From positions 1 to 44,251 of the forward strand of contig CAQWMM010000013.1 in the NCBI GenBank assembly GCA_948907985.1: a stretch of DNA of 44,251 bases, read 5' to 3'. Made by a program: the position numbers and the translations under genes. Below are positions 21,910-30,500 of the stretch, piece after piece. The notes beneath the pieces are model-generated. The model made no database searches. It had not been told where the DNA came from and saw only the letters and a list, made by a program, of their open reading frames with translations. How positions within the stretch are numbered: the first letter of the stretch is position 1; each line of letters opens with the position of its first letter. This DNA comes from an uncultured Bacillota bacterium (GTDB taxonomy: Bacteria; Bacillota; Dehalobacteriia; UBA4068; UBA4997).

Positions 21910-21938
21910 AGTATAGCACTTTGGCTGCCTAAAGTCAA
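21910..21938 (-). promoter_or_regulatory. Promoter of the second csp gene
   Basis: Minus-strand TTGACT (21933-21938), 17-bp spacer and TATACT (21910-21915), giving a leader of about 105 nt. Confidence 0.75.
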
Positions 21939-22061
21939 GGGTTTTTCAGTTAAAGTTGACGTTTTTTTTAGGCTTTTTGCCGGCGTTGTTTTTTTTGTAA
22001 TTGGGGAAGTTGGAGATTTTTTTGGTTGCCCGGGCCGGAAAAGCCCTCTAAAATGTCGTAT

Positions 22062-23897
22062 TTAATGCGCGGCGGCTAAAAGCTGTTCCAATTCGTCGAG
22101 CATATCGGCAAAAACCTGCATGGCGTTTGTCAGGGTTTGCGGGCTTTCCATATCCACGCCGGCACCGCGCAGAAGTTGCAGCGGGCTTTGGCTGCTGCCG
22201 CCGGACAGGAAGTCGATATAGGCCTGAACGCGCTGGGGGCCGCCGCTTAAAATGCCCTGCGCCAGAGCGCAGGCGGCGCTCATACCGGTGGCGTATTTGT
22301 AAACATAAAAGGCGCGGTAAAAGTGGGGTATCCGCGCCCACTCCATATCAATTTCGCGGTCAACCTCCATAGCGGGGCCGAAATAGTCCAGATTAAGCTG
22401 ATAATAGGCGTCCTGGAAATATTTGCAGGACAGAGCCTCGCCAGCCTCGGCCGCCGCGTGGATCATCTTTTCAAACTCGGCAAACATGGTCTGACGAAAG
22501 ACGGTGCCGCGGAAGTCGTCCAGATAGTGATTAACCAGCAGCAAACGCTGGGCAGGATCATCCTCTTTGTTCAGCAGATAGCGCAGCAGCAGGTTTTCAT
22601 TAACAGTGCTGGCCACCTCGGCCACAAAAATTTCATAATCGCCGTACACATAGGGCTGATTTTTGTGCGAGTACCAGGAGTGCATAGAATGGCCCAGTTC
22701 GTGCGCCAGCGTGAAGACGCTGTTCAGATTGCCCTGCCAGTTGAGCAGGATAAACGGTTTGCTGCCCCAAACGCCGCTGGAATAAGCGCCGCTGGTTTTG
22801 CCCTTGTTCTCAGCCACGTCCACCCAGCCGTCGCTGAAAGCCTGCCGGGCGGTGTTCACATAGTCCTCGCCCAGGGGGCGGAGGGCCTGCAAAACAATTT
22901 CCGTAGCCTCTGGGTAGCTGATTTCGCGGGGGCGTTCTTGGGCCAGCGGGGTATAAATATCATAGAGGTGCAGCTTTTCCACGCCCAGGGCCTGGCGGCG
23001 CAGTTCCAGATAGCGGTAGAACAGGGGCAGATGCCGGCGTACGCCGTCGATCAGATTGTCATAAACGGCGGCGGGGATATCCTCGGCAAAAAGGGCGGCT
23101 TGCAGGGCGCTGTCAAAGCGGCGTGCCCGGGCGGCAAAAATATCTTTTTTGACATTGGCCGCCAGCATTGCCGCCAGACTGTTGCGCCAGTCGGCATAAG
23201 TGGCGTAGAGGCCGGCAAAGGTTTTTTGCCGGGTTTCGCGGCTGGGGCTTTCCATTAAATGGGTGTAATTGCCATGCGTAATCTCCACCCAAGCGCCGTT
23301 TTCGTCCTGCACGGTGGGGAAGTGTAAATCAGCGTTGTTAAACATTCCGAAGATACTGCGCGGAGCGGAACAAACTTCGCCGGCCAGGGCCAGCAGTTCT
23401 TCTTCCTCTTTGTTGCGGATGTGGGGCTTTTGGCGCAGCAGCTCGTCAAAAAAACGCTGATATACGGCCAGCTGGGGCTGTTGCAGCCATTCCCGCAGGC
23501 GTTGTTCGTCAATCGCCAGCAGCTCCGGTTCCTCAAAGGCCAGCGCCGCTGAAATCTGCACCGCCAGATTTTGCGCCTTATCCACCAATCCCTGATAAAT
23601 ATGATTGCCGTTGTCCTCGTCGCGGCGCATTTGGGCGTATAAAAACAGTTTATCCAGCTTTTGCAGCATATCTTCCTTAAAATGCAGGTATTCGGTCAGA
23701 CGCTCCGGGCTTTCGCCCAGGCTGCCGGCAAAGGCCGCCGCCGCCGCAGGCAGGCTGCCGGCCTGCCCAAAGGCCTGTTCCCAGTCGGCGTCGCTGGCAA
23801 AGACCGAGGCCACATCCCATTTCAGTTCAGCCGGTACTTCGCTGCGGCTGGGCAGGCGTTTAACTTCGCTTGGTTCAATATTGGTGTTTGATGTCAT
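22062..23897 (-). CDS. pepF: Oligoendopeptidase F (M3 family)
   Basis: A cytosolic zinc metallopeptidase of 611 residues that cleaves oligopeptides of roughly 7-17 residues. The HExxH motif lies in TLAHELGHSMHSWYS, and the third zinc ligand Glu is in FVAEVASTVNE. The N-terminal helical domain (LPSRSEVPAELKWDVASVF) is typical for PepF of Bacillota. AGGAGG 8-9 bp upstream supports the start. The 329-bp gap beyond it contains no gene but a cluster of DnaA-like boxes. Confidence 0.96.
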   Translation of the reverse strand: MTSNTNIEPSEVKRLPSRSEVPAELKWDVASVFASDADWEQAFGQAGSLPAAAAAFAGSLGESPERLTEYLHFKEDMLQKLDKLFLYAQMRRDEDNGNHIYQGLVDKAQNLAVQISAALAFEEPELLAIDEQRLREWLQQPQLAVYQRFFDELLRQKPHIRNKEEEELLALAGEVCSAPRSIFGMFNNADLHFPTVQDENGAWVEITHGNYTHLMESPSRETRQKTFAGLYATYADWRNSLAAMLAANVKKDIFAARARRFDSALQAALFAEDIPAAVYDNLIDGVRRHLPLFYRYLELRRQALGVEKLHLYDIYTPLAQERPREISYPEATEIVLQALRPLGEDYVNTARQAFSDGWVDVAENKGKTSGAYSSGVWGSKPFILLNWQGNLNSVFTLAHELGHSMHSWYSHKNQPYVYGDYEIFVAEVASTVNENLLLRYLLNKEDDPAQRLLLVNHYLDDFRGTVFRQTMFAEFEKMIHAAAEAGEALSCKYFQDAYYQLNLDYFGPAMEVDREIDMEWARIPHFYRAFYVYKYATGMSAACALAQGILSGGPQRVQAYIDFLSGGSSQSPLQLLRGAGVDMESPQTLTNAMQVFADMLDELEQLLAAAH

Positions 23898-23976
23898 GTT
23901 TTGCCTCCTGTTGGCTATTAGTCAATAATTTTTGGGTTTTTTGCCGCTTCGGGCAAAAATTTGCACGGCTGACGAA

Positions 23977-24116
23977 TTTTCCACCGAACAAAATAAATCG
24001 CCTGCTAACGGCTTTGGGCTTTTCCACCCATGTTGGTTAGTTATTTGTGATAAATCGGCCGAGGCCGCGCCAGATAAGGGTTGAAGTTATGCACAGAGTT
24101 TTCCACATTTTCCACA
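23977..24116 (+). other. Cluster of DnaA-box-like sites
   Basis: Within a 329-bp gap with no gene, five 9-mers lie within one or two mismatches of TTATCCACA, all in the same orientation: TTTTCCACC (23977, 24020), TTATGCACA (24087), TTTTCCACA (24099) and TTTTCCACA (24108). The last three are almost contiguous. None is a perfect box. Origin genes are absent, so this could be a DnaA-titration or regulatory site, or chance. Confidence 0.4.
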
Positions 24117-24226
24117 GGCTTATGTTGGATAAAAACCAAAATATCGGGTAAATTTTTACAGCTTACAACAAATTAGCCTTGCTTGCCTAAAAAAAACGCA
24201 TCAATGTATAAAATTGGCAAAAATTT

Positions 24227-24931
24227 TTACTTGACAACCGTCAGCTGTGTCCAGAGTTCAGCCGGCAGCAAATCTTTCAGGCACGCCTGCTGCCAGTCGG
24301 CGGGGGAAAGGGCGGAAAAAGCGTTGGCCGAATAATCCTCCAGCCGGCAGTCGGCCAGCTTTTCCCGCCAGGGTTGGCGGGGATTATCCGCCATTTGCAG
24401 CAGCCGGCGCACCAACTCGTCCTCGCCGGCGTTAATCAGCGCGGCGCGCAGGGCCTCGGCGCGCTCCGTTTTGGGCAGGCAGCAGTGGCTGCGGCAGGTG
24501 AAACTGCGCTGGCTGTGTATGGTGCAGCATTTTTGCTGCTGGTCTAAAAAACGGCAGGCCCCTTCGGCGGTGCGGGGCAGAGTCAGGTCAATAGCCGGGC
24601 CGCAAAAGTGCAGCTCCGCCCAACTCTCCAGCCAGGCGGCCAGCGCGCCGTCGTCGTCTTGGTATTCGCCGCTTAGCTGCCAGTCGGCAATCGTCAGGGG
24701 CGCGCGCTCGTGGCAACAGCCGTCGCAGCCCTTGCAGTCGGCCAGCGTTTGCGTCTGAAACTCCTCCAACGCCTGCAAATAGTCGCCAACCGTGGCCTGC
24801 GGCTGGCAGATTTCCACATCATAGGCCAGCGTGGGCGTTCCCAGAAAATCCTCCAGTCCGTCGGTTTCTGCCGCCTGCGGCGTCAGCCAGATACGAATTT
24901 TCGGCTCGTTCATTTGTATATGCTCAGCCAT
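24227..24931 (-). CDS. YkgJ-type cysteine-cluster protein
   Basis: A 234-residue protein of the CxxCxxCC family: CKGCDGCC near residue 66 is the hallmark, with further Cys (CCTIHSQRSFTCRSHCC) that complete a predicted iron-sulfur or zinc centre. The function of YkgJ proteins is unknown. It overlaps the 3' end of folD by 8 bp and should be co-transcribed; GGGAGAG sets the start at ATG 24931. The terminal segment is shorter than a catalytic enzyme would need, so a binding or scaffold role is possible. Confidence 0.85.
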   Translation of the reverse strand: MAEHIQMNEPKIRIWLTPQAAETDGLEDFLGTPTLAYDVEICQPQATVGDYLQALEEFQTQTLADCKGCDGCCHERAPLTIADWQLSGEYQDDDGALAAWLESWAELHFCGPAIDLTLPRTAEGACRFLDQQQKCCTIHSQRSFTCRSHCCLPKTERAEALRAALINAGEDELVRRLLQMADNPRQPWREKLADCRLEDYSANAFSALSPADWQQACLKDLLPAELWTQLTVVK

Positions 24932-25928
24932 TGACGCTCTCCCTTTCCGCCGCCTCGATAACGTGACGGCAAAGAATCGCGGTGGTTACCAGACCAACCC
25001 CGCCCGGCACGGGAGTTATGGCCTCCACCATGCTGTGGGCGGCCGCGAAATCAACATCGCCGCACATTTTACCGCCGTTTTCCGGATCAGCGTTAGCGCC
25101 GATGTCAATCACAACCTGGCCGGGGCGCAGCCAGCCGCCCTGTACCAGCCGGGGCTTGCCCACCGCCGCTATCACAATATCGGCCTGCCAGCAAACCTGG
25201 GATAGATTTTCGCTTTTGGAATGGGCAATGGTTACGGTGGCGTTGGCGTCTAGTAGCAGCATAGCCAGCGGCCGGCCTACTACCAGCGAGCGCCCCAGCA
25301 CCACAACCTGTTTGCCGGCCACCGGGATTTGATAGTAGCGCAGCATTTCCATAACCGCCGCGGCGGTGCAGGGGGCGAACCCCCGGGTGGGGCCGCCGAA
25401 GTAAAGCTCTGCCTGGGTGGCGCGGGCCAGACAGTCCACGTCCTTATCCGGGGTGATCAGACTGCGCAGATAGGTTTCGTTCAGATTGGGCGGCAGGGGG
25501 CTGAAAAAGAAAATACCGTGGATGGAGCTGTCCTGCGAGGTTTGCGTCAGCATCGAGGCAAACTCTTCTTCCCGGATTGTGGCGGGCAGAGTCAGCGTTT
25601 GGCAGCGCACGCCCACCTGCTCGCAGTGGCGTTTAATCGAGTTTTCATAATAAATATCATCCGGGCGCTCGCCTACCCGGAAGACGGCCAGCGTGGGGTG
25701 GCAGCCGCGGCTTTGCAGGTGGATGGCGCGGGTGAGGCAGTCGTCGGCAATGGCGGCGGCAACCTCCTTGCCGCTTAAGATCCGGGCCTCCTGCTGGTTG
25801 GTCAGGATATTGTTCATCAATTCTTCTTCCAGCAGTATTTTGCTCATCAGGTCCAAATTTTCATCATTTATGTTTGGTTCGTTTGTTAATTTATTTTCTA
25901 TATTATTATTCTCATTTTGGTTAAGCAT
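24924..25928 (-). CDS. folD: Bifunctional methylenetetrahydrofolate dehydrogenase/cyclohydrolase with N-terminal extension
   Basis: FolD interconverts methylene-, methenyl- and formyl-tetrahydrofolate in one-carbon metabolism. Core motifs are present: YYENSIKRHCEQVG (catalytic Tyr-x3-4-Lys), ITPDKDVDC, FAPCTA, VLGRSLVVGRP (NADP site) and ITPVPGGVGLVT. The usual HPTKDVDG is replaced by ITPDKDVDC. Normal FolD begins at about ARILSGKEV, here residue 48, so a 47-residue Asn/Glu-rich N-terminal extension is added. A good AGGAGG 8 bp before ATG 25928 indicates it is made, although internal ATGs at 25847 and 25817 exist. Middle gene of the 26723-24227 operon. Confidence 0.94.
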   Translation of the reverse strand: MLNQNENNNIENKLTNEPNINDENLDLMSKILLEEELMNNILTNQQEARILSGKEVAAAIADDCLTRAIHLQSRGCHPTLAVFRVGERPDDIYYENSIKRHCEQVGVRCQTLTLPATIREEEFASMLTQTSQDSSIHGIFFFSPLPPNLNETYLRSLITPDKDVDCLARATQAELYFGGPTRGFAPCTAAAVMEMLRYYQIPVAGKQVVVLGRSLVVGRPLAMLLLDANATVTIAHSKSENLSQVCWQADIVIAAVGKPRLVQGGWLRPGQVVIDIGANADPENGGKMCGDVDFAAAHSMVEAITPVPGGVGLVTTAILCRHVIEAAERESVNG

Positions 25929-25940
25929 AAAAGTAACCTC

Positions 25941-26723
25941 CTAAATTGCTATGTTTTGCCAGACGGCGATCAGCAGCTTTTCCACCTCGTCGAACCAATG
26001 CCAGATTTTATCTTTCAGCTCGCGCTGGATTTGTTTCAGCAAGGCGGCCAGTTCGGCGGGGCTGCCGCCCTCCACCTGGTGGCGTTGGGCCAGCTGTTCC
26101 AGATATTTGACGGCCAAATCCTCGGCGGAAGTCGGCTGGATTGAGAAGCGTTCGTTCATGGTGCGCAGAACCCGGCGCATTTTGGGCGGTTCGGCCGGGC
26201 TTTGGCTGTAGGCGGCCAGATTTTTGCCCAGCACATCCATCACCTGGTCAGATTCCACTGCGGCCAGCAGTCTGGGGCCAAGATACGGATAGGCGGCGGC
26301 TAATTCTAACTCGGCGGCCATTTCCACCATGTTGTGCGCTTTCCAAAGCGCCAGAGAACGGGGCAAATTGCAGGCCAGAACCACATCCGGTATATAGGGC
26401 AGGCATTGTAAGAAGCACCAGCCCATTTTGCCCTGCCAAACTTCGTCGGCAAAGGTATCAAAGCCGAAGCCGTCGTCGCCATGCAAGCGCACGCCCAAAG
26501 CCAGCGCCAAAGCCTCCGGGCCGCGGCCCTGGCAGAATTGGAGAAAGCCGGCGCTCTGGCTGTGCCAGAGGTTGCGGTTAAAGCCCATGCTGCAAACGAA
26601 ATCCGGCAGAATACTGCCCACATAAACCAGCTGTTGCTCTAAGGGCGAGAAATCCCGCTTAAAGGGGCCGGGGGCGGCGGCAATCATTCGTTCAGCCATA
26701 TAATTATGCGCTAAAGGAAACAT
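25941..26723 (-). CDS. Zinc-dependent phospholipase C-like protein
   Basis: A 260-residue protein with the zinc phospholipase C / S1-P1 nuclease-like pattern: FPLAHNYMAE near the start, GSILPDF (metal Asp), WHSQSAGF, RLHGDDGFGFDTFADE and KAHNMVEMA supply His and Asp ligands in order. Members act on phospholipids or related phosphoesters, but many bacterial relatives are uncharacterised cytosolic proteins; no signal peptide is seen here. AGGAGG lies 4-5 bp before ATG 26723, which is preferred to a TTG upstream. It is the first gene of an operon with folD and the YkgJ gene, whose ribosome site overlaps its stop. Confidence 0.7.
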   Translation of the reverse strand: MFPLAHNYMAERMIAAAPGPFKRDFSPLEQQLVYVGSILPDFVCSMGFNRNLWHSQSAGFLQFCQGRGPEALALALGVRLHGDDGFGFDTFADEVWQGKMGWCFLQCLPYIPDVVLACNLPRSLALWKAHNMVEMAAELELAAAYPYLGPRLLAAVESDQVMDVLGKNLAAYSQSPAEPPKMRRVLRTMNERFSIQPTSAEDLAVKYLEQLAQRHQVEGGSPAELAALLKQIQRELKDKIWHWFDEVEKLLIAVWQNIAI

Positions 26724-26817
26724 AAAACCTCCTGTCAAAATAAATTGCTAAAAAATGCTTTTCAAAATGCGTTGAATGTGCTATCATTATGTAAATAAGA
26801 TTTATATAGATTATTTC

Positions 26818-26860
26818 ATCTATATTATATAACAAGGCAAGGGTAAAAATAAATACTAAA
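26818..26860 (-). repeat. 43-bp promoter-like direct repeat, copy 1
   Basis: Matches 26902-26944 at 40 of 43 positions, 84 bp apart. On the minus strand each copy carries TATAAT with TTTATT 18 bp upstream, so it is probably a duplicated promoter of the 26723-24227 operon. Confidence 0.7.
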
Positions 26861-26901
26861 GAATTTGTTGGCTTTAAGTAAAATATTCGTTTATAATTTA
26901 T

Positions 26902-26944
26902 ATCTATATTATATAACAAAGAAAGGGTAAAAATAAATACAAAA
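26902..26944 (-). repeat. 43-bp promoter-like direct repeat, copy 2
   Basis: Second copy of the tandem repeat; it abuts the yitT start on the plus strand, which has no good ribosome binding site of its own. Confidence 0.7.
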
Positions 26945-26945
26945 T

Positions 26946-28394
26946 ATGCAAAATTTTCAAAAACTTATCAAATTACCCCAGCTGCTTTTGTTTTTGTTGG
27001 GCAACGCTTTTGTGGCTTACAGTTATCAGGGTTTTGTTTCGGCCAATGACTTTTTGTCCGGTGGTATCTACGGTATTTCCGGCATCTTCACGCATTTTAT
27101 CGATCTGATCCCGTTCTCTCTGGTGGTGCTGTTGTTCAACCTGCCCTGTATGATCTGGGCCTGGCGGGAACTGGAAAAGCGTTTTGTGATTTTGACCATT
27201 ATCGCCCTGCTGCTGCAAGTGGTTTTTTTGCAGCTTTTTGAGGGCGTGGTAATTTATAATAATGATTTGCTGTTGGCGGCCATTTTCGCCGGCGTGTTCG
27301 TCGGCCTGGGCGACGGGCTGGTACTGCGCAGCGGTTCCGGCAGCAGCGGCGTGCATTTAATCGCGATGGTTCTGCGCCAAAGGTTCGGTATTTCGGTCAG
27401 CACCGTAACCACCTGTATCAACGCCGTAATTATCGTGCTTTCTTCCGGTCTGTTCGGCATTGAAAAAGGTTTGTATACCTTAATACTGATTTTTGCCTCC
27501 GGCCAGACGGTTCATGCTATTCTGGACGGGCTTTCCAGTAAGCGCACAGCCTTTATCATCACCACTAAGGGCGAAGAGGTGGGCGAGGCGCTGATCAACG
27601 GGTTGAACCGGGGCGTTACCAAGCTGGCGGCCGAGGGGCTTTATACGCACACCTCGGTTAGCCTGCTGATGTGCGTAACCAATATGTTGGAGGTTGGCCG
27701 GCTGAAGTCGCTGGTGCAGTCGGTAGATCCGCAGGCCTTTATTACATTTTATGAAACTACTGATTTTCGCGGCCACTTCCTTAAACATAATATTTTAGTG
27801 GACAAAGACGAGGATGAGGAAACCGCGGCCATGGCCCCGCCTAAGCGTCCCAGCCGGCAGAAACCGATCCCGGAGCCGCCGCCGGCGCAGACTTCTGCCC
27901 AGGCGCCAACCAATACCGTAACGGTGCCTGAGCCGAAGTTTAAGCTGACGATCGCCCCCGGCGCGGCGGAAGAAAAACCTGCGCTCAAACCGCAGGAATA
28001 TTCCGGAGAGGCGGAGTCTGCACCGGAAGATCCGCCAGATAATTTTCCGCAGGATGAAGAGCCGGAAGAGGTTATGGAATTAACTGGCCAAAATATTATG
28101 CAGCGTCTTCGGGAACGTATTTTGGCGGGCGAGGGAAATTTGCCTGAAGCTGCTGCATTGCCGGAAGAACCAACTCAACAGCCAGCCGGGGAAACGGCCC
28201 CACAGCCAGTGGAACCCGCGCCCCCGAATACACTGCCAAGCGTTTCCCGGCGGCGCAGTTCAGTTATCACCGGCGATGTTCCCAGGCCGGAGCGGCGCAG
28301 TTTTGTTCCGCCGCCGGCGCCGGGCATGCCGCATCCTAAAAGTCGTACCAATCAGGATTTTTGGGCGGAAGAGCATGGCCGCTCCCAGAACTAA
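26946..28394 (+). CDS. YitT family membrane protein with a long disordered tail
   Basis: The first 275 residues are a standard YitT protein: five to six helices, with the DUF161 motif LSGGIYGISGIF, GLGDGLVLRSGSGSSGVHLIA, and a cytosolic DUF2179 domain (ALINGLNRGVTKLAAEGLYT...VDPQAFITFYET). YitT proteins are of unknown function; they may be transporters or sensors. The last ~200 residues (after DKDEDEETAAM) are Pro/Glu/Gln/Ala-rich and disordered, absent from normal family members of about 280 residues. No clear ribosome site lies within 15 bp of ATG 26946. A nitroreductase gene follows after 27 bp. Confidence 0.9.
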   Translation: MQNFQKLIKLPQLLLFLLGNAFVAYSYQGFVSANDFLSGGIYGISGIFTHFIDLIPFSLVVLLFNLPCMIWAWRELEKRFVILTIIALLLQVVFLQLFEGVVIYNNDLLLAAIFAGVFVGLGDGLVLRSGSGSSGVHLIAMVLRQRFGISVSTVTTCINAVIIVLSSGLFGIEKGLYTLILIFASGQTVHAILDGLSSKRTAFIITTKGEEVGEALINGLNRGVTKLAAEGLYTHTSVSLLMCVTNMLEVGRLKSLVQSVDPQAFITFYETTDFRGHFLKHNILVDKDEDEETAAMAPPKRPSRQKPIPEPPPAQTSAQAPTNTVTVPEPKFKLTIAPGAAEEKPALKPQEYSGEAESAPEDPPDNFPQDEEPEEVMELTGQNIMQRLRERILAGEGNLPEAAALPEEPTQQPAGETAPQPVEPAPPNTLPSVSRRRSSVITGDVPRPERRSFVPPPAPGMPHPKSRTNQDFWAEEHGRSQN

Positions 28395-28421
28395 ATCCCA
28401 AAACCTAAGGAGGTTTTATAT

Positions 28422-28943
28422 ATGATCAGTATTTTAGAGGTTATCAAAACAAGGCGTTCCACACGGGCTTTTCGGCCGGAACAAATCGGCCGCGGCGAGT
28501 TGGAGCAGATTTTGGAGGCCGGCGCCTGGGCGCCCAGCGGCAACGGCTTTCAGGGCTGGCATTTCTGCGCGCTGCATAGCCAGGCGCAGGTGGATCGTCT
28601 GGCTGCGGCAATTCGGGCCGCGCTGCCGGTGGACGAGGATTATAATTTTTATGGCGCGCCCACGGTGATTATTGTATCCTACCTGAAAAAACATCCTCAC
28701 GCCTGGCTGGATGGTTCGGCGGCGGTGGAAAATATGCTGCTGGCGGCGCAGGGCCTGGGGTTGGGCAGCTGTTGGATTAATCAGCTGCGTAACTGTTGTG
28801 ATGAGCCGCCGGTGCGCGAACTGTTAAACGAGTTCGGCGTGCCGGAAAAGCACATGGTGATTGCCTGCGTGGCGCTGGGGCAGATTGCCGAGCCGACCGA
28901 ACCAAAACCCCGCAAAGAGGGTATTATTAATATTGTAGAGTAG
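28422..28943 (+). CDS. Nitroreductase family flavoprotein
   Basis: A 173-residue FMN-binding oxidoreductase. Family motifs are TRRSTRAF at the N-terminus (FMN phosphate binding), APSGNGFQGWHF, and GLGLGSCWINQL. It would reduce quinones, nitro compounds or flavins with NAD(P)H as a dimer; the physiological substrate is unknown. AAGGAGG precedes the start. It lies between yitT and the sirtuin gene in a same-strand run (gaps of 27 and 8 bp), so co-transcription is likely. Confidence 0.92.
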   Translation: MISILEVIKTRRSTRAFRPEQIGRGELEQILEAGAWAPSGNGFQGWHFCALHSQAQVDRLAAAIRAALPVDEDYNFYGAPTVIIVSYLKKHPHAWLDGSAAVENMLLAAQGLGLGSCWINQLRNCCDEPPVRELLNEFGVPEKHMVIACVALGQIAEPTEPKPRKEGIINIVE

Positions 28944-28951
28944 GTGAGCAT

Positions 28952-29671
28952 ATGGACGAAGCCATTAAAACCCTGGCTGACTGGCTGCAAGAGAGCCGCC
29001 GCGCGGTGTTTTTTGGCGGCGCCGGCGTATCCACGGCCAGCGGGATACCGGATTTCCGCTCGGTCGACGGCCTTTATAACCAGCATTACGCCTGGCCGCC
29101 AGAAACTATTTTGAGCCATACCTTTTTTGAAGAGCAGCCGGCGGAGTTTTACCGCTTTTATCAGGATAAAATGCTTTGCCTGGATGCTAAACCTAACGCC
29201 TGCCATACGCGTTTGGCGGAGTTGGAGGCCGAGGGGCGTTTGCGTTCTATCGTTACCCAGAATATTGACGGTTTGCACCAGGCGGCCGGTTCCAAACGGG
29301 TTTGGGAACTGCATGGCTCGGTGCTGCGCAATTATTGTCAAAGCTGCGGCCGTTTTCACGATGCGCTTTATATGAAAGAAGCCCCCGGCGTGCCCCGCTG
29401 CCAGAACTGCGGCGGTCTGATTAAACCGGACGTGGTGCTTTATGAAGAGGGGTTGGATTCCGATATTATAAACGGCGCGATAACCGACATCAGCCGGGCG
29501 GATATGCTGATTATCGGCGGGACCTCGCTGGTGGTCTATCCTGCCGCCGGTTTGATCAATTATTATCAGGGCGACCGTTTGGTGCTGATTAACAAAACCC
29601 CCACCCCTGCGGATAAGCGCGCCAATTTGGTGATTCATGCGCCGATTGCCGATGTGTTTGCGCAGGTGTAG
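28952..29671 (+). CDS. cobB: Sir2-type NAD-dependent protein deacylase
   Basis: A 239-residue sirtuin that removes acyl groups from lysines using NAD. Motifs in order: FFGGAGVSTASGIPDFRS (NAD binding), TQNIDGLHQAAGS, ELHGSVLRN (catalytic His), the zinc ligands CQSC and CQNC, and GGTSLVVYPAAGL. It is of the bacterial SirTM/CobB-like short class with all catalytic residues present. AGGTGAGC lies close before the start, 8 bp after the nitroreductase stop. The gene is followed by a PIN-domain pair 21 bp on. Confidence 0.94.
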   Translation: MDEAIKTLADWLQESRRAVFFGGAGVSTASGIPDFRSVDGLYNQHYAWPPETILSHTFFEEQPAEFYRFYQDKMLCLDAKPNACHTRLAELEAEGRLRSIVTQNIDGLHQAAGSKRVWELHGSVLRNYCQSCGRFHDALYMKEAPGVPRCQNCGGLIKPDVVLYEEGLDSDIINGAITDISRADMLIIGGTSLVVYPAAGLINYYQGDRLVLINKTPTPADKRANLVIHAPIADVFAQV

Positions 29672-29692
29672 GCGATGAGCAGAGAGTCAAAA

Positions 29693-30139
29693 ATGAAGAT
29701 TTATCTGGATAGCTGCTGTTATAACCGGCCTTTTGATGAGCAAAGTCAGGAGAGAGTTCATTTGGAAACAGAGGCTATTATGTCTATTTTGCAGATGTGC
29801 CGCTTAAATGATGTGATTATTGTTGGCAGTGAAATTTTGGAAATAGAAATCAGTCAAATAAAGGACGACAACAAAAGACAAAAAGTTTCCGAACTTTATC
29901 GAGTATCTGCACTGTCCGTTAAATTTACACCGTCTATACAATTTAGGGCTGAACAGATCCGAACAAATTCTAAAATAAGGCTGTTTGATAGTCTGCATAT
30001 TGCCGTTGCTGAAACGGCGGGAGTTAAGGTTTTGTTGACAACCGATGACAAACTTATTAAGATGGCCTCTTGTTTAGATTTAAGGCTAAAGGTTATAAAT
30101 CCTCTGAAATTTGTTTGGGAGGTGATGTTTGAATGTTGA
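29693..30139 (+). CDS. PIN domain ribonuclease, toxin candidate
   Basis: A 148-residue PIN-fold protein with the acidic active-site residues: MKIYLDSCCYNRPF (first Asp), EILEIEISQIK (Glu), SLHIAVAETAG (Asp before LHIA) and LLTTDDKLIKMA (last Asp). PIN proteins are magnesium-dependent ribonucleases and are the toxins of VapC-type modules. The start could also be ATG 29675; MKIYLD matches family starts. It overlaps the next gene by 7 bp, which suggests a toxin-first toxin-antitoxin pair. Confidence 0.8.
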   Translation: MKIYLDSCCYNRPFDEQSQERVHLETEAIMSILQMCRLNDVIIVGSEILEIEISQIKDDNKRQKVSELYRVSALSVKFTPSIQFRAEQIRTNSKIRLFDSLHIAVAETAGVKVLLTTDDKLIKMASCLDLRLKVINPLKFVWEVMFEC

Positions 30140-30336
30140 ATTTAAATAATCCGCTGGAAGTGCGCAAGGCCGGTATTAAAGCGCTTAGCGATGCCATTGG
30201 GCCGCTGGGTATGGCTAGATTTTTACAGCAGTACGAACCGGGCTATGGTGATTATACTAAAGAAAAATATGAAGAACCTGATATTAGCTGGGATGAGTTT
30301 GCCGGGCTGCTTAATAAATATCGCGCAAAGCATTGA
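30133..30336 (+). CDS. Small protein paired with PIN gene, antitoxin candidate
   Basis: A 67-residue acidic protein, MLNLNNPLEVRKAGIKALSD at the start and FLQQYEPGYGDYTKEKYEEP in the middle. It overlaps the PIN gene by 7 bp, showing coupled translation. It does not look like VapB, Phd or another standard antitoxin. The GDYTKEK stretch recalls small proteins often found beside PIN genes, which I recall only by pattern. Its place after the toxin gene is the reverse of most VapBC loci. Confidence 0.65.
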   Translation: MLNLNNPLEVRKAGIKALSDAIGPLGMARFLQQYEPGYGDYTKEKYEEPDISWDEFAGLLNKYRAKH

Positions 30337-30500
30337 TGTATTTATGCAACCGACGTCGTTGCTGAACTTGCAGTAAATTCTGAATTTAAAATAATTTCCT
30401 GCTTTTCTGTGGCATTTGGGCCGCCTGCCGGGTTTTTCTTATAGTGATACATTTTGGGTATAGAAAAACTGAGAATTTTTTGGCGGGAGGAGGTGAGCAA

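Noticed and set aside
22323..23258. 311-codon plus-strand frame opposite pepF
   Set aside because: A mirror of a GC-rich coding gene; pepF has the complete M3 motifs and ribosome site.
23936..23965. Terminator hairpin upstream of pepF
   Set aside because: TTTTTGCC / GGCAAAAA can pair, but no T run follows on either strand in the direction of a gene end.
24084..24150. 20-codon peptide starting at 24090
   Set aside because: AAGGG lies near an ATG, but the frame is made mostly of the DnaA-like boxes and has no other support.
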